Shown: one piece after another, positions 46,801 through 53,135 of the stretch
How the letters are laid out: every line of letters starts with the position of its first letter
Position numbering within the stretch: position 1 is the first letter of the stretch
Assembly: GCA_020635905.1 (NCBI GenBank)
Contig: JACJYV010000007.1
Coordinates: forward strand, 496,001-560,000
Reading direction: 5' to 3'
From: Bacteroidia bacterium
Lineage (GTDB): Bacteria; Bacteroidota; Bacteroidia; J057; JADKCL01
Length of the DNA stretch: 64,000 nucleotides
Program-made: the position numbers and the translations under genes
The notes under the pieces: generated by a model
What the model saw: only the letters and a program-made list of their open reading frames with translations
Told to the model about the DNA's origin: nothing
Database searches by the model: none

Positions 46801-47909
46801 CCTACAACGTGACCACCACGGATGCCAATGGCTGCAGCCTGACCGAGTCCTTCACCCTGACCCAGCCTGCGGTGATGCAGATCACCTCACTGGTACCCTC
46901 GGTATTTGCAGGTGGCTACAACATCGGCTGTAACGGAGGCGCGAATGGTAAGATCACGGTAAATATTGCAGGTGGCGCAAGCTGCCAGGCCTACACGGTA
47001 ACCCTGAGCGGTCCCGTATCGGGTACGCAAACGGGCGGCACCCCGAGAATCTTCACGGGTCTGACGGCTGGCACCTACACGGTGACGGTGACCGATGCGA
47101 ACGGATGTACGGATGTGTCCACGATCACCCTGACCCAGGCTCCGCCGTTGAGCGTGGATGCGGGAGTGGATCGTCTGGTGATCCTGAATACTCCGTTCCT
47201 GTGCCCGACGATCACGGCAATCCCGACCGGAGGTGTGGCTCCTTACAGCTACTACTGGTTCAGACTGCCTTCGCCGCTGCCCTTCCTGAATGGCCAGACG
47301 ATGATCGACTGCCCGACCACGACCACGACTTATGTGGTGCGGATCAAGGATGCGAACAGCTGTGTGGCTTTCGACACGGTGGTGGTGAATGTGATTCAGC
47401 GTAACGCAGTAGGCAACCCCGATTGTGACACGCTGGGTTATAAGTTCTGCTTCTACGAGTCCTGCACGGATACGTGTATCCGCACGGGTAACCTGATCGA
47501 TACGCTGGCCAGCTACACGATCCTGGGTAACTGTCTGGGCGATTGTGAAAACTGTGGTCCATGCGCGGGCAACATGGGTTCCAAGTTTGCTCAGGGTCAG
47601 AATAATCTGGGTGACTCGCCGCTTTCTTCTGATCTGATGACGGATGGTGCTCAATTCCAGGCTTATCCGAACCCCTTCGAAGAGAAAACCACACTGAGAT
47701 TCAGTCTGCCTGAAGACCAGCAGGTAACCATCGTGGTCTATGACCTGAGAGGTGAACTTGTGAGTACGCTCTTTGAGGGAAGTGTGAAAGCCCATGAGGA
47801 ATATGAAGTGGCGTTCCAGCCCGAAAAGGTTACTGACGGGGTGTATATCACCAAGTTGATGACCAATACGGGGGCGGTGTATTACAGGAAATTGATTTTG
47901 CTGAGGTAG
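37890..47909 (+). CDS. Giant T9SS-exported HYR/C-type-lectin/SprB-repeat adhesin
   Basis: The 3339-residue protein has a signal peptide (about residues 8-32). About seven repeats of roughly 53 residues follow (DxxGNFVVVW, DGDxYGIYxQR) to about residue 430. HYR-type Ig-like domains of 81 residues come next (ITCPANITVSN, TxSFTVTVxDNENP). Two C-type-lectin domains are embedded at about 1267-1390 and 1471-1592, each with a GEPNNNLGDEHYTE motif; EPN is the mannose-type sugar motif. A long array of about 80-residue units (LCQDVTVQLDASGN) follows to about 2738. SprB repeats (FACGYNISCNGQTDG) run to about 3077. The end is a type A T9SS sorting domain (FQAYPNPFEEKTTLRFSLPE to the last residue). It is likely cleaved and anchored outside the cell. 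A sugar-binding adhesion role is inferred. Confidence 0.95.
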   Translation: MLSMQRSTGLVRRMLVSLPFLLLILPGLFAQPALGGTEIQVNSTSNLSQQFPAAAMDTLGNYVVVWESEGTDGDDYGIYFQRFSSGGAPQGTETRVNSTISGGQRRPDIAMDAAGNFVIVWMSDGEDGDKYGIYGQRYNSSGATQGSNFQINVTTAGNQKQPRVGMSDGGDFVVTWMDESADGSGFGVYFRIYNSGGAPLITETLVNSGYTTDYQGYPEIAVNGSGDFVIAWQSLYQDGDRQGVYFQRYNAAGTAQGSATLANTTTADNQQEPGVGMDENGNFIIVWASANAQDGDAEGIYGRLFDSSGNPQGSEFLVNTTTSGSQDHPQAIASREGLFAVVWESYGQDGSYTGVYLQEFNTDGTPLGTETQVNTRTTDFQHHGALAWERTQDSLIVAWMDGLYSSSSTHDGSNYGVYSRGLNMFSAVAAVCQDITVYLDGSGSASILGSEVDGGSTGAGSFSVNPSSFNCTNTGAHAVTLIVGGIFSGADTCTAQVTVLDTTSPTASCQDISVNLDAGGSASITTGQVDAGSSDNCSIAAYSLSQSSFTCSSTGNNAVTLTLTDPSGNSSQCVANVTVIDNIDPTITCPANITVSNTSGVCGAQVNFVVTTSDNCTGEVLTQTGGLGVGSTFPVGTSSSSWLVTDPSGNEATCSFTITVTDNENPVITCPADLTVSNDAGNCSAVVNYAVSTSDNCTGKTLSQNTGQSSGSAFAIGSTTNSFTVTDASGNTASCSFTVTVNDTESPTLSCPSAISVSNDAGNCSAVVTYSVTASDNCTGYSLSQTAGQASGTTFALGSTSNSFTVTDASGNSTSCSFTVTVTDNENPVISCPANITTSNDAGNCSALITYSVTGSDNCPGFSLVQTAGQASGTDFAVGSTTNTFVITDGSNNTATCSFIVTVNDTQLPVISCPGNVAVSNDAGLCAAVVSYTVTSSDNCAGSSLSQASGLASGSAFPVGSTNNAFTVTDASGNTASCSFTVTVSDNENPVIACPANQTVFNDAGNCSAVVNYSVSTSDNCSGEILTQSTGQSSGSAFSIGSTTNSFTVTDASGNTASCSFTVTVNDTESPTLSCPSAISVSNDAGNCSAVVTYSVTASDNCPLYNLSQTAGQASGTTFAVGSTTNSFNVTDASGNAATCSFIVTVTDNESPVISCPANITASNDAGDCSAVITYAVTGSDNCTGSSLVQTAGQASGTDFAVGSTTNTFVITDGNGNSATCNFSVTVNDTEPPVINCPADLTVSNDPGSCDAVVNYTPPTTSDNCGWPSGYLQYNGHYYLYVQTNMRWTNASTAAENAGGYLVSIGNSAENSFIQSIISSSVWIGANDTAVEGTFVWTNGDPLVYTSWAAGEPNNNLGDEHYTEFRTDGTWNDLYIGAQRHYVIEFDSNPLLNQTAGLGTGATFPLGTTTETWNVTDAGGNTVSCSFDITVEDTEAPEITCPGDITVSNDPGLCEATVNYSTPTATDNCASTFTSGNVYDGHVYVLVTSKANWINAAIAAANMGGHLATISSAGENAFLYNLITENTWIGFNDTAVEGTFVWVNGEPVVYTNWSAGEPNNNLGDEHYTEMRIQDGKWNDAYIGTKRQYLVEFDNLASLSLTSGLGSGATFPVGVHTETWTAWDGNGNSADCSFDITVEDTEAPLALCQDVTLQLDATGNATLSTSQVDAGSTDNCGLGSLSLSQSAFSCQDALTLPVLTNTFGAAGRTVTYNSVVINGQNTRTLAVSGGTAVSLTLNWTNTYTGTFCPGCIQQYYLGLAGDGVNESCLRSGSTNFTFTQSNTINFTAPTTPGVYVVQMGSSLQFSCVTRNYGAADLCGNVNGMVALIIVGNGIPSTTLTVTDVNGNSSSCTANVTVEDVTPPTAVCQDITLQLDATGQVSLTGNDLDGGSTDACGIASLNASTSAFDCFQLGVNTVTLTVEDVHCNASTCTSQVTVEDQIAPVALCQDITVQLDVNNSATLNATDVDGGSTDNCEIILSIPSTSYDCDDLGPQSVVLTVTDSSGNSSSCTAQVEVRDDNFPCNQPPVAVCQNATLYVDGSCTATILATDIDGGSYDPDNDPLVYVVSPAGPFGVGTYSTTLTVTDPLGANSSCSATVTINDSTPPQALCNDLTVQLNASGTGSLTVNDVNNGSSDNCGIASLSLSQSSFACGDVGLNQITLNLTDVNGNASSCTSNVTVQDNLPPVALCQDVTLSLDLNGAGSVTASAVDDGSTDNCGIASKVLDLTSFGCGDVGVNLVELTVTDVNGNASACTANVTVEDLVAPVALCQDITVQLDNNGNGSTTAAAVNNGSNDACGIASLSLDITAFNCSNVGSNPVVLTVTDNNGNSSSCAANVEVVDQVPPLALCQDITVNLDASGNVSIAGGQVDGGSTDNCTIQFITVSPPNTFDCSHVGPNVVTLAVVDVNNNYSICTANVTIQDITPPIALCQDVTVQLDASGSGAATANAVDNGSNDACGIQSLALSATSFNCGDVGANPVTLTVTDNNGNISTCSAIVQVEDNVAPVALCQDVTVQLDASGNGSTTAVAVDNGSNDACGIQSLALSATSFNCGNVGANPVTLTVTDNNGNISTCSANIQVEDNVAPVALCQDVTVQLDASGNGSTSAQAVDNGSNDACGIASLSLSQTSFNCGNVGANPVTLTVTDVNGNVSTCSASVEVEDNVPPIALCQDLTINTDSTGFVAITPQQIDNGSSDNCTVASLAVNPNTFDCNDKGQNPVVLTVMDVNGNVSTCNATVTVTNDPLVCSTSSPTFACGYNISCNGQTDGQATVSVTGGCLPYSYLWSDGQLTSTAINLAAGTYSVTVTDGVGDQTTCTITLTEPAQLVDGFSIPTFACGYNVSCNGASDGLIDYSLSGGCQPYTYSWTGPNGYTFSGQDPQNITAGTYNVTATDQNGCFVTNSFTLTQPAPLAGSTVIPTYACGYNISCNGNSDGSIDYSMTGGCQPYSYSWSGPNGFTATSQDISNLVAGTYNVTTTDANGCSLTESFTLTQPAVMQITSLVPSVFAGGYNIGCNGGANGKITVNIAGGASCQAYTVTLSGPVSGTQTGGTPRIFTGLTAGTYTVTVTDANGCTDVSTITLTQAPPLSVDAGVDRLVILNTPFLCPTITAIPTGGVAPYSYYWFRLPSPLPFLNGQTMIDCPTTTTTYVVRIKDANSCVAFDTVVVNVIQRNAVGNPDCDTLGYKFCFYESCTDTCIRTGNLIDTLASYTILGNCLGDCENCGPCAGNMGSKFAQGQNNLGDSPLSSDLMTDGAQFQAYPNPFEEKTTLRFSLPEDQQVTIVVYDLRGELVSTLFEGSVKAHEEYEVAFQPEKVTDGVYITKLMTNTGAVYYRKLILLR

Positions 47910-47958
47910 GCAGCTGAAAGCTGCGGGCTGCGAGTTTCGAGTTTCGAGCTACGAGAAA

Positions 47959-47990
47959 AGAGCCCTGGTCGTTGACCGGGGCTCTTTTTG
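47959..47990 (+). terminator. Rho-independent terminator of the adhesin operon
   Basis: A 12-bp stem AGAGCCCTGGTC / GACCGGGGCTCT with loop GTT is followed by TTTTT. One T-G wobble is present. It lies 50 bp after the adhesin stop codon, with no gene between. Confidence 0.88.
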
Positions 47991-48501
47991 TTAGGGGGTG
48001 TGATGGGGTGGGGAGGGCTAAAGCCCACCCCAATTGATATCTGTGCGGGATTGGGAATCCAGGCAAGGTTGGATGGAATGCAGGAAATTTCCAGGGGGCT
48101 GAAGCCCCTGGATTGTTGGGATTTGAGGAAACAACATGGTCGTTTCCCTACGGTTTTGGGGAAACAACCTGATTGTTTCTTGCGGTTTTTTGATGCAAAT
48201 GTTGGGCGGGCTGGCCCGCGGCTGAGGGATCGGAAGGGCAGCCGAGACTTTGGAGGCTGGTCGGGGAGCAGTAGGCAGAACGCCAGCGACCCGACGGAAC
48301 CCCTGGAAGAGCCCGACCCCGCCCGTGCGGAAGCGGTGCGGGGGCAGCCCCTTCTTGTAGATGTTAGATTTTGAGATGTTAGGTTTTGAGATTTTAGATT
48401 TTAGAGAGGAGTCGTTTGTTGTTAGTCGTTGGAGATGAGAATTTAGGAGAAAGACGGTTAGATTATAGAAACCAAACCGTTAGGGGACAGATTTTGGCTG
48501 T
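47991..48501. other. Gene-free spacer with GC-rich hairpins and a structured repeat
   Basis: No credible gene is present; a 128-codon open frame here has no protein character. The spacer contains GGGCTAAAGCCC-type and CAGGGGGCTGAAGCCCCTG hairpins (48013-48110) and two GGAAACAAC repeats. It also contains a GC-rich structured block: GCGGGC-TG-GCCCGC at 48206-48219 at its start, and CCCCGC/GCGGGG arms at 48317-48343 at its end. An AGATTTTAGA-family tract lies at 48357-48410. The block CTGAGGGATCGG ... CAGAACGCCAGCGACCCGAC looks like a widespread dispersed element of this phylum. A structured RNA is possible. Confidence 0.5.
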
Positions 48502-49101
48502 TTATTTTTGGGAGCGGAGGAGGAATTTGCCTTTGAATTGGCCGTGGCTGACGGTCATGGTTTTGTCCTGGAAGGTGAGGGTGGCGATGAATACACCTTC
48601 GCCGAAGAGGTGGTAGGGGGCATTTTCGGTTTTGCGGAGGGTGCTGAAGGCAAGGACCCCATTTCCGCCGCTTTCGGGGGTGCCGGTCCATTTTTGTCCC
48701 CATTCATCGACATACCAAAGGGTGAGCAGGGCGGGCTGGGGCAAATTTGTGTGGGTATGGTAGGGTGTCATGGAGAAGAGGTTGTGGCGGAGGCTGTTGT
48801 GGGGGCTTGCGATGCACAGGCTGCTTTGCAGGGGCTCTGTCGGGCTGAGGGTGATGCCAAAGGTGCGGCCGGTGGCGGGATCGGTCCAGGAGGTGGTTTC
48901 GCTCCAGTGACCCGTGGCGGCATTGATCATGCGGGTGGGGCTGGTGTTCTGGTCGGTGAACTGGTAGGTATGGCCGCCGGACTGGAAGGAAAGGAGGAAT
49001 TCAGGTTCGGGGACAGGGCTGAGGGCGGCGGGTTGGATTTTTTCGCAGGAGAAGGCGGCAAAAACGAGCAGAAGCAGGAGGAGTGTTTTTGTTTTTTGCA
49101 T
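48502..49101 (-). CDS. Putative lipoprotein
   Basis: I use the ATG at 49101 (199 residues, MQKTKTLLLLLLVFAAFSC), which puts a perfect lipobox FAAFSC at residues 14-19. The mature protein begins EKIQPAALSPVPEPEFLLSF and is beta-rich with many Thr/Ser/Pro. It ends SHGQFKGKFLLRSQK. It resembles the small lipoproteins with a DUF6252-like fold seen in Bacteroidota, but I cannot assign a family. The opposite strand also has a long open frame, which I treat as a shadow because only this strand gives a signal peptide. Confidence 0.72.
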   Translation of the reverse strand: MQKTKTLLLLLLVFAAFSCEKIQPAALSPVPEPEFLLSFQSGGHTYQFTDQNTSPTRMINAATGHWSETTSWTDPATGRTFGITLSPTEPLQSSLCIASPHNSLRHNLFSMTPYHTHTNLPQPALLTLWYVDEWGQKWTGTPESGGNGVLAFSTLRKTENAPYHLFGEGVFIATLTFQDKTMTVSHGQFKGKFLLRSQK

Positions 49102-49325
49102 GATTTCAGGGTTTGGTGAGCCCAAAAAGCAGCAAGAATCCGGCCAGGGATGGGGGAAAATGGGGTAAAAATTTGGGGACGATTTGGACGGTTTACTGTT
49201 TACGGTTTACGGTTCTGGGGGGGCTTTTAAGTTGGATTGAAGGTTGGTTGGAAGGGGATTGCTGTTTAAATTTGGGGATAAAGGGATCTGGGGGGTGTTT
49301 GGACGAATTTTGATCAAATGAAACG

Positions 49326-49946
49326 ATGAATCCCGGGGTTGATACATATCTGGCCGAAGGTTGCGGACGTTGTCCGCTGGTGGGGACGCCAGAGTGCAAG
49401 GTGCACCTGTGGCCGGAGGTTTTGCGCCACCTGCGGCGCATGATTTTGGATTGTGGCCTCACGGAGGAGGTGAAATGGAGCATGCCCTGCTACACCTGGC
49501 AGGGTGCCAATGTGCTGATTCTGGCCGCATTCAAGGAATATGCTTCAATTAGTTTTTTTAAGGGAGCGTTGCTGCAGGATGACCAGGGGCTGCTGGTGAA
49601 GCAGGGCGAAAATACGCAGGCGGCACGCCTGTTGAAGTTTACCCGGGTGGAAGACTTGCTGGAGCTGGAGCCCGTGGTGAAGGCTTATATTTTTGAAGCC
49701 ATCGAGGTGGAAAAGGCAGGCCTGAAGGTGGAAATGAAGGACAAGGATGAACTTGTACTCCCAGAGGAACTGGTGTGGAGAATGGAGGAAAACCCGGAAT
49801 TAAAGGCAGCCTTTGAGGCACTGACCCCCGGTCGGCAGCGGGGGTATTGTCTGCATTTTACAGGGGCGAAGCAAAGTAAGACCAGGGAAGCCCGGATTGA
49901 GAAATGTATCCCGAAGATCATGGCGGGGTTGGGTTTTTTTGATTGA
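49326..49946 (+). CDS. YdeI/DUF1801-family protein
   Basis: The 206-residue cytosolic protein has a DUF1801-like first part (EVLRHLRRMILDCGLTEEVK, then WSMPCYTWQGANVLILAAFK). The second part has the YdeI/OmdA C-terminal pattern LVLPEELVWRMEENPELKAA, then FEALTPGRQRGYCLHFTGAK and TREARIEKCIPKI. The family is widespread, and its biochemical role is not established. The short N-terminal CGRC segment is unusual but may be non-functional. Confidence 0.82.
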   Translation: MNPGVDTYLAEGCGRCPLVGTPECKVHLWPEVLRHLRRMILDCGLTEEVKWSMPCYTWQGANVLILAAFKEYASISFFKGALLQDDQGLLVKQGENTQAARLLKFTRVEDLLELEPVVKAYIFEAIEVEKAGLKVEMKDKDELVLPEELVWRMEENPELKAAFEALTPGRQRGYCLHFTGAKQSKTREARIEKCIPKIMAGLGFFD

Positions 49947-50152
49947 TTTTTTTAACCACTGAGTTCACAGAGATTTTTGGAGGGCACGGAGTTGGGAAAC
50001 TATCGCTTTTGAGGGTGGCTCAAACGCTGACTGCCTGAAATTGGAAAGCTCTCGCTTTTTTGAGATTAAAGGGAGTTGATCTTTGGTGAAATCTCTTTCC
50101 TTTTGTGATATTGGGGGGATTTGAATTTTGGACGATTTTTCAAGACAATGCC

Positions 50153-50773
50153 ATGCCAGACAAGGAGTATATCAGACAATTGAGGGTGCCTACCCCGGAA
50201 GATCCTTTGAGGATTTTGGTGAGCGCCTGCCTGGTAGGGGTAAAATGTGGGGTGGAAGGAGATAATTATGGCGATTACCCGAGTGTGCTGCGGCTGCTGG
50301 ATTATCCCAATGTGAAACTGATCTCGTTTTGCCCGGAGGATTTTTCCTTTGGGACGCCCCGTGAAATGTGCGATATCTATTGCGGAGACGGATTGGACGT
50401 GCTGGAAGGAAGGGCCAAAGTGCTCACCACCACTGGCAGGGATTGGTCAGAGGGAATGATCAGGGCCTCAGAAAAAATGCTGGAGATTGCCCGGCACAAC
50501 AGGATTGAACTGGCAGTGATGATGGACATCAGCGCGGCTTGCGGAAACCATGTGATTTATGACGGAAACCGCTACGCCGAGGACAGGAAATACCAAATTG
50601 GGATGGGGGTTTGCGGTGCGCAACTGACCCGGGCAGGGTTTAAAATTATCAGTTGGCGCGAGTATGAATCCCTCGAAATTCTGTATTCACGCATTGATCC
50701 TTCCCATGTGATCGACCCCCAGGCCCGCGACTTCGATCAGCATGAGTGGTATGTGGGGTATTTTAAGCAGTAG
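50153..50773 (+). CDS. DUF523 / TudS-like desulfidase family protein
   Basis: I start at the ATG at 50153 (206 residues, MPDKEYIRQLRVPTPEDPLR). DUF523 features are ILVSACLVGVKCG, FCPEDFSFGTPREMCDI and a third Cys in MDISAACGNHVIYDG, where typical members have SPSCG. In TudS the conserved cysteines hold a [4Fe-4S] cluster used to remove sulfur from thiouracil. Three candidate ligands are present here, but the third motif is divergent. A Fe-S-dependent sulfur-removal role fits the nearby sulfur genes, as inference only. Confidence 0.75.
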   Translation: MPDKEYIRQLRVPTPEDPLRILVSACLVGVKCGVEGDNYGDYPSVLRLLDYPNVKLISFCPEDFSFGTPREMCDIYCGDGLDVLEGRAKVLTTTGRDWSEGMIRASEKMLEIARHNRIELAVMMDISAACGNHVIYDGNRYAEDRKYQIGMGVCGAQLTRAGFKIISWREYESLEILYSRIDPSHVIDPQARDFDQHEWYVGYFKQ

Positions 50774-50908
50774 GGGTGATGGTTTTTGTAGGGGGATTCT
50801 TCCTTTGGGTTTAAGGTTGGGAAATGGTTGAATCCAAAGAAATAAGAGGCCCCATGGTTGCCATTTTTGCTTACCCAAAGCTTCGCTTTGCAGGATATAA
50901 CCTGGCTT

Positions 50909-51154
50909 TCAATCCGTGGAGGCGGAATTTTCTTTGGACTTCCTCAATGCATTCACCACCAGCGCCCTTAGCAGCAGCAACCACGGCAGGCCGTGCAGTA
51001 CAAAATCGAAAATGTAGATAAATTCCCAGTCGTGGCCGCCTTCTTTGAGCCAGCGGATTTTTTCCCAGATGTGGGGTTCTGGGGCAAAGGGAGCCAGGCC
51101 CAGGGTAAGTGCGCCAAACAGCCAGGGGCGCCAGTCGTTCAGTAATTTTTTCAT
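50909..51154 (-). CDS. Small membrane protein coupled to the rhodanese gene
   Basis: The 81-residue protein starts at the ATG at 51154, which overlaps the rhodanese stop by 4 bp (ATGA). It has hydrophobic segments WLFGALTLGLAPFAP and FVLHGLPWLLLLRALVVNAL around a charged IWEKIRWLKEGGHDWEFIYI centre. It resembles small two-helix inner-membrane proteins found with sulfurtransferases. No family name is assigned. Translational coupling suggests that it works with the rhodanese. Confidence 0.75.
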   Translation of the reverse strand: MKKLLNDWRPWLFGALTLGLAPFAPEPHIWEKIRWLKEGGHDWEFIYIFDFVLHGLPWLLLLRALVVNALRKSKENSASTD

Positions 51155-51648
51155 TTGGTTTTGTTTCCTTTGGTGATCCAGATGCCCCAAAAGGCATTAT
51201 AAGGATGGATTTCGGGGGTGATTTCGCCGGGATGCTTTTCCAGGGGAAGTCCTTCGTTGCTCCAGCGGAAGATGCCGCCCCGCAAGTTCACCACCCCGGG
51301 CTGACTTGCGGCTTTGAGCTGTTCACCGATTTTCTCACTGCGATACCCGACCGAACAATATAACACAATGCGTTTGGCCGCCAAATTCTCCGGGATGCGA
51401 TCCAGGGCAAAGTCGCTGTAGCCCACCCACACCGCGCCTGGAAGGTGGCTCACTTCATATTCCTGAAGTTCGCGGGTATCAAGCAACAGGTCAGATTGCA
51501 GGTCCACTTGTTCAGGTGTGACCTGGGAGACGCTGTTTTTCAGCAGAGTTTCGAGTATTAAGTCAAATGCGCTGTTTCGCACGGCGGGAATGAATAGAAT
51601 TGAGACGATCAGGAGCGGGAAAAGAAGGATCCATCTGAGTTTTCGCAT
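51151..51648 (-). CDS. Membrane-anchored single-domain rhodanese
   Basis: I choose the ATG at 51648 (165 residues, MRKLRWILLFPLLIVSILFI) because a terminator hairpin for the upstream gene occupies the sequence just before it. An N-terminal membrane anchor or signal (3-22) is followed by a rhodanese domain. Visible are LLLDTRELQEYEVSHLPGAV and the active-site Cys in IVLYCSVGYRSEKIGEQL, with a final NLRGGIFRWSNEGLPL. It carries sulfane sulfur as a persulfide, outside the cytoplasm if the anchor is N-in. Confidence 0.87.
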   Translation of the reverse strand: MRKLRWILLFPLLIVSILFIPAVRNSAFDLILETLLKNSVSQVTPEQVDLQSDLLLDTRELQEYEVSHLPGAVWVGYSDFALDRIPENLAAKRIVLYCSVGYRSEKIGEQLKAASQPGVVNLRGGIFRWSNEGLPLEKHPGEITPEIHPYNAFWGIWITKGNKTK

Positions 51649-51654
51649 GGCCGT

Positions 51655-51689
51655 AAAAAAGTCGCACAACCCATGGGCTGTGCGACTTT
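51655..51689 (-). terminator. Terminator after the MBL-rhodanese gene
   Basis: On the minus strand a stem AAGTCGCACAGCCC / GGGTTGTGCGACTT (around CATGGG) is followed by TTTTTA. It lies 40 bp after the stop of the gene at 51729 and just before the rhodanese start. The rhodanese pair therefore probably needs read-through or its own promoter. Confidence 0.78.
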
Positions 51690-51728
51690 GGTCTATTATT
51701 CACCCGTTTTGATAATCAACTGAAGGAA

Positions 51729-53135
51729 TTAACTGCCGCAGGCGGCTCTTTCACTCAGGGTGGGAAGATTCTGTTTCTGCAGTTCTTTATAACCGCCGTT
51801 TACGTCATGTACATCATAACCACGGGCCTGCAGAATGGAACAGGCGATCATGGAGCGGTAGCCGCCCGCACAATGCACGTAGTATTTCTGGTTGCGGTCC
51901 AGGTTGTTCATGTTTTCGTTGATGAAATCGAGGGGGAAATTTTGCGCAATTTCCAGGTGCTCAATCTCATATTCAGTGGGCTTGCGCACGTCAATCACGG
52001 TTACGGAAGGATCGTTTTGCACCATTTCAGCAAATTCGACTGCGCTCATGTAATCCATGGTTTCGAACTCTTTGCCAGAATTTTTCCAGGCCTCAAATCC
52101 ACCTTCCAGATAACCCAGGGTATTGTCGTAGCCCACGCGGGAGAGGCGGGTCACCACTTCCTCTTCGCGGCCGGGATCGGTGATGAGGATCATGGGCTGC
52201 TTGAGATCGGTGATCAGGGCGCCCACCCAGGGAGCGAAGCTGCCGTCAATGCCGATGAAAACGGAGTTGGGGATGTGGCCCTGAGAGAAGTCCCAGGCGG
52301 TGCGGGTATCGAGCACCAAAGCTCCTTCGTGGTTGGCCATGGCCTCAAACGTATCCACATCGAGGGGCACAGTACCTTTTTCCAGCACGCTATCAAAGGC
52401 ATCGTAACCCATTTTATTCATCATGGCGTTTTTGGGGAAGTATTGGGGAGGCGGCATCAGACCGTCGGTCACTTCCTTGATGAATTCCTCGCGGCTCATG
52501 TCGGCCCGCAGGGCATAATTGGTTTTTTTCTGCAATCCCAGGGTGGAGAAAGTCTCTTTGGAGAGATTTTTTCCGCAGGCTGAACCAGCGCCGTGGGCAG
52601 GATAGACCAGCACCTCGTCGGGCAGGGTCATGATCTTATTGCGAAGGCTGTCGAAGAGGTGGCTGGCCAGATCGGCCTGAGAAAGGTTGGTCTTGACCGC
52701 CAGGTCGGGACGGCCCACATCGCCAATGAAGAGGGTGTCACCCGAGAATATGGCGTATTCGCGCCCGCTTTCGTCCAGCAGGAGGATGGTGGAGGATTCC
52801 ATGGTATGACCGGGGGTGTGCAGTACCCTCAGGGTGATATTACCCAGTTTGAAATCCTGACCGTCTTTGGCCACGGTAATTTTGTATCCGGCTTCGGCAT
52901 TGGGACCGTAGATGATCTCAGCGCCTGTTTCTTTGGCCAGGTCCACGTGTCCGGAAACGAAGTCTGCGTGGAAGTGGGTTTCAAAAATGTATTTGATCTG
53001 GCTTCCGTCTGCTTCTGCCTTTTTGAGGTAAGGGGCAGTTTCGCGCAGGGGATCAATGATGGCGGCTTCTCCGTTGGACTCAATGTAGTAGGCAGCTTCT
53101 GCCAAACATCCGGTGTAAATTTGCTCAACTTTCAT
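51729..53135 (-). CDS. Metallo-beta-lactamase-fold persulfide dioxygenase-like protein with two rhodanese domains
   Basis: The 468-residue cytosolic protein has an MBL/ETHE1-like domain at about 1-240. Its metal motif is ETHFHADFVSGH (His54, His56, Asp58; Phe59 replaces the usual His), followed by HTPGHTMESS (His110) and FSGDTLFIGDVGRPDL (Asp133). Rhodanese domain 1 (about 260-355) has LVLDTRTAWDF but ILITDPGREE at the active loop, so no Cys. Domain 2 (about 365-465) has VIDVRKPTEYEIEHL and the active Cys in YYVHCAGGYRSM. The family oxidises glutathione- or CoA-type persulfides, and the fused rhodanese supplies or removes sulfane sulfur. The neighbouring rhodanese and SulP genes support sulfur metabolism. 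Confidence 0.92.
   Translation of the reverse strand: MKVEQIYTGCLAEAAYYIESNGEAAIIDPLRETAPYLKKAEADGSQIKYIFETHFHADFVSGHVDLAKETGAEIIYGPNAEAGYKITVAKDGQDFKLGNITLRVLHTPGHTMESSTILLLDESGREYAIFSGDTLFIGDVGRPDLAVKTNLSQADLASHLFDSLRNKIMTLPDEVLVYPAHGAGSACGKNLSKETFSTLGLQKKTNYALRADMSREEFIKEVTDGLMPPPQYFPKNAMMNKMGYDAFDSVLEKGTVPLDVDTFEAMANHEGALVLDTRTAWDFSQGHIPNSVFIGIDGSFAPWVGALITDLKQPMILITDPGREEEVVTRLSRVGYDNTLGYLEGGFEAWKNSGKEFETMDYMSAVEFAEMVQNDPSVTVIDVRKPTEYEIEHLEIAQNFPLDFINENMNNLDRNQKYYVHCAGGYRSMIACSILQARGYDVHDVNGGYKELQKQNLPTLSERAACGS

Noticed and set aside
47988..48374. 128-codon open frame after the adhesin
   Set aside because: It runs through a terminator arm, simple hairpins and a GC-rich repeat. The predicted peptide is not protein-like.
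48508..49119. 203-codon plus-strand open frame opposite the lipoprotein
   Set aside because: The minus-strand frame has a signal peptide and lipobox. The plus-strand peptide is Gly/Glu-rich in a way typical of an antisense shadow.
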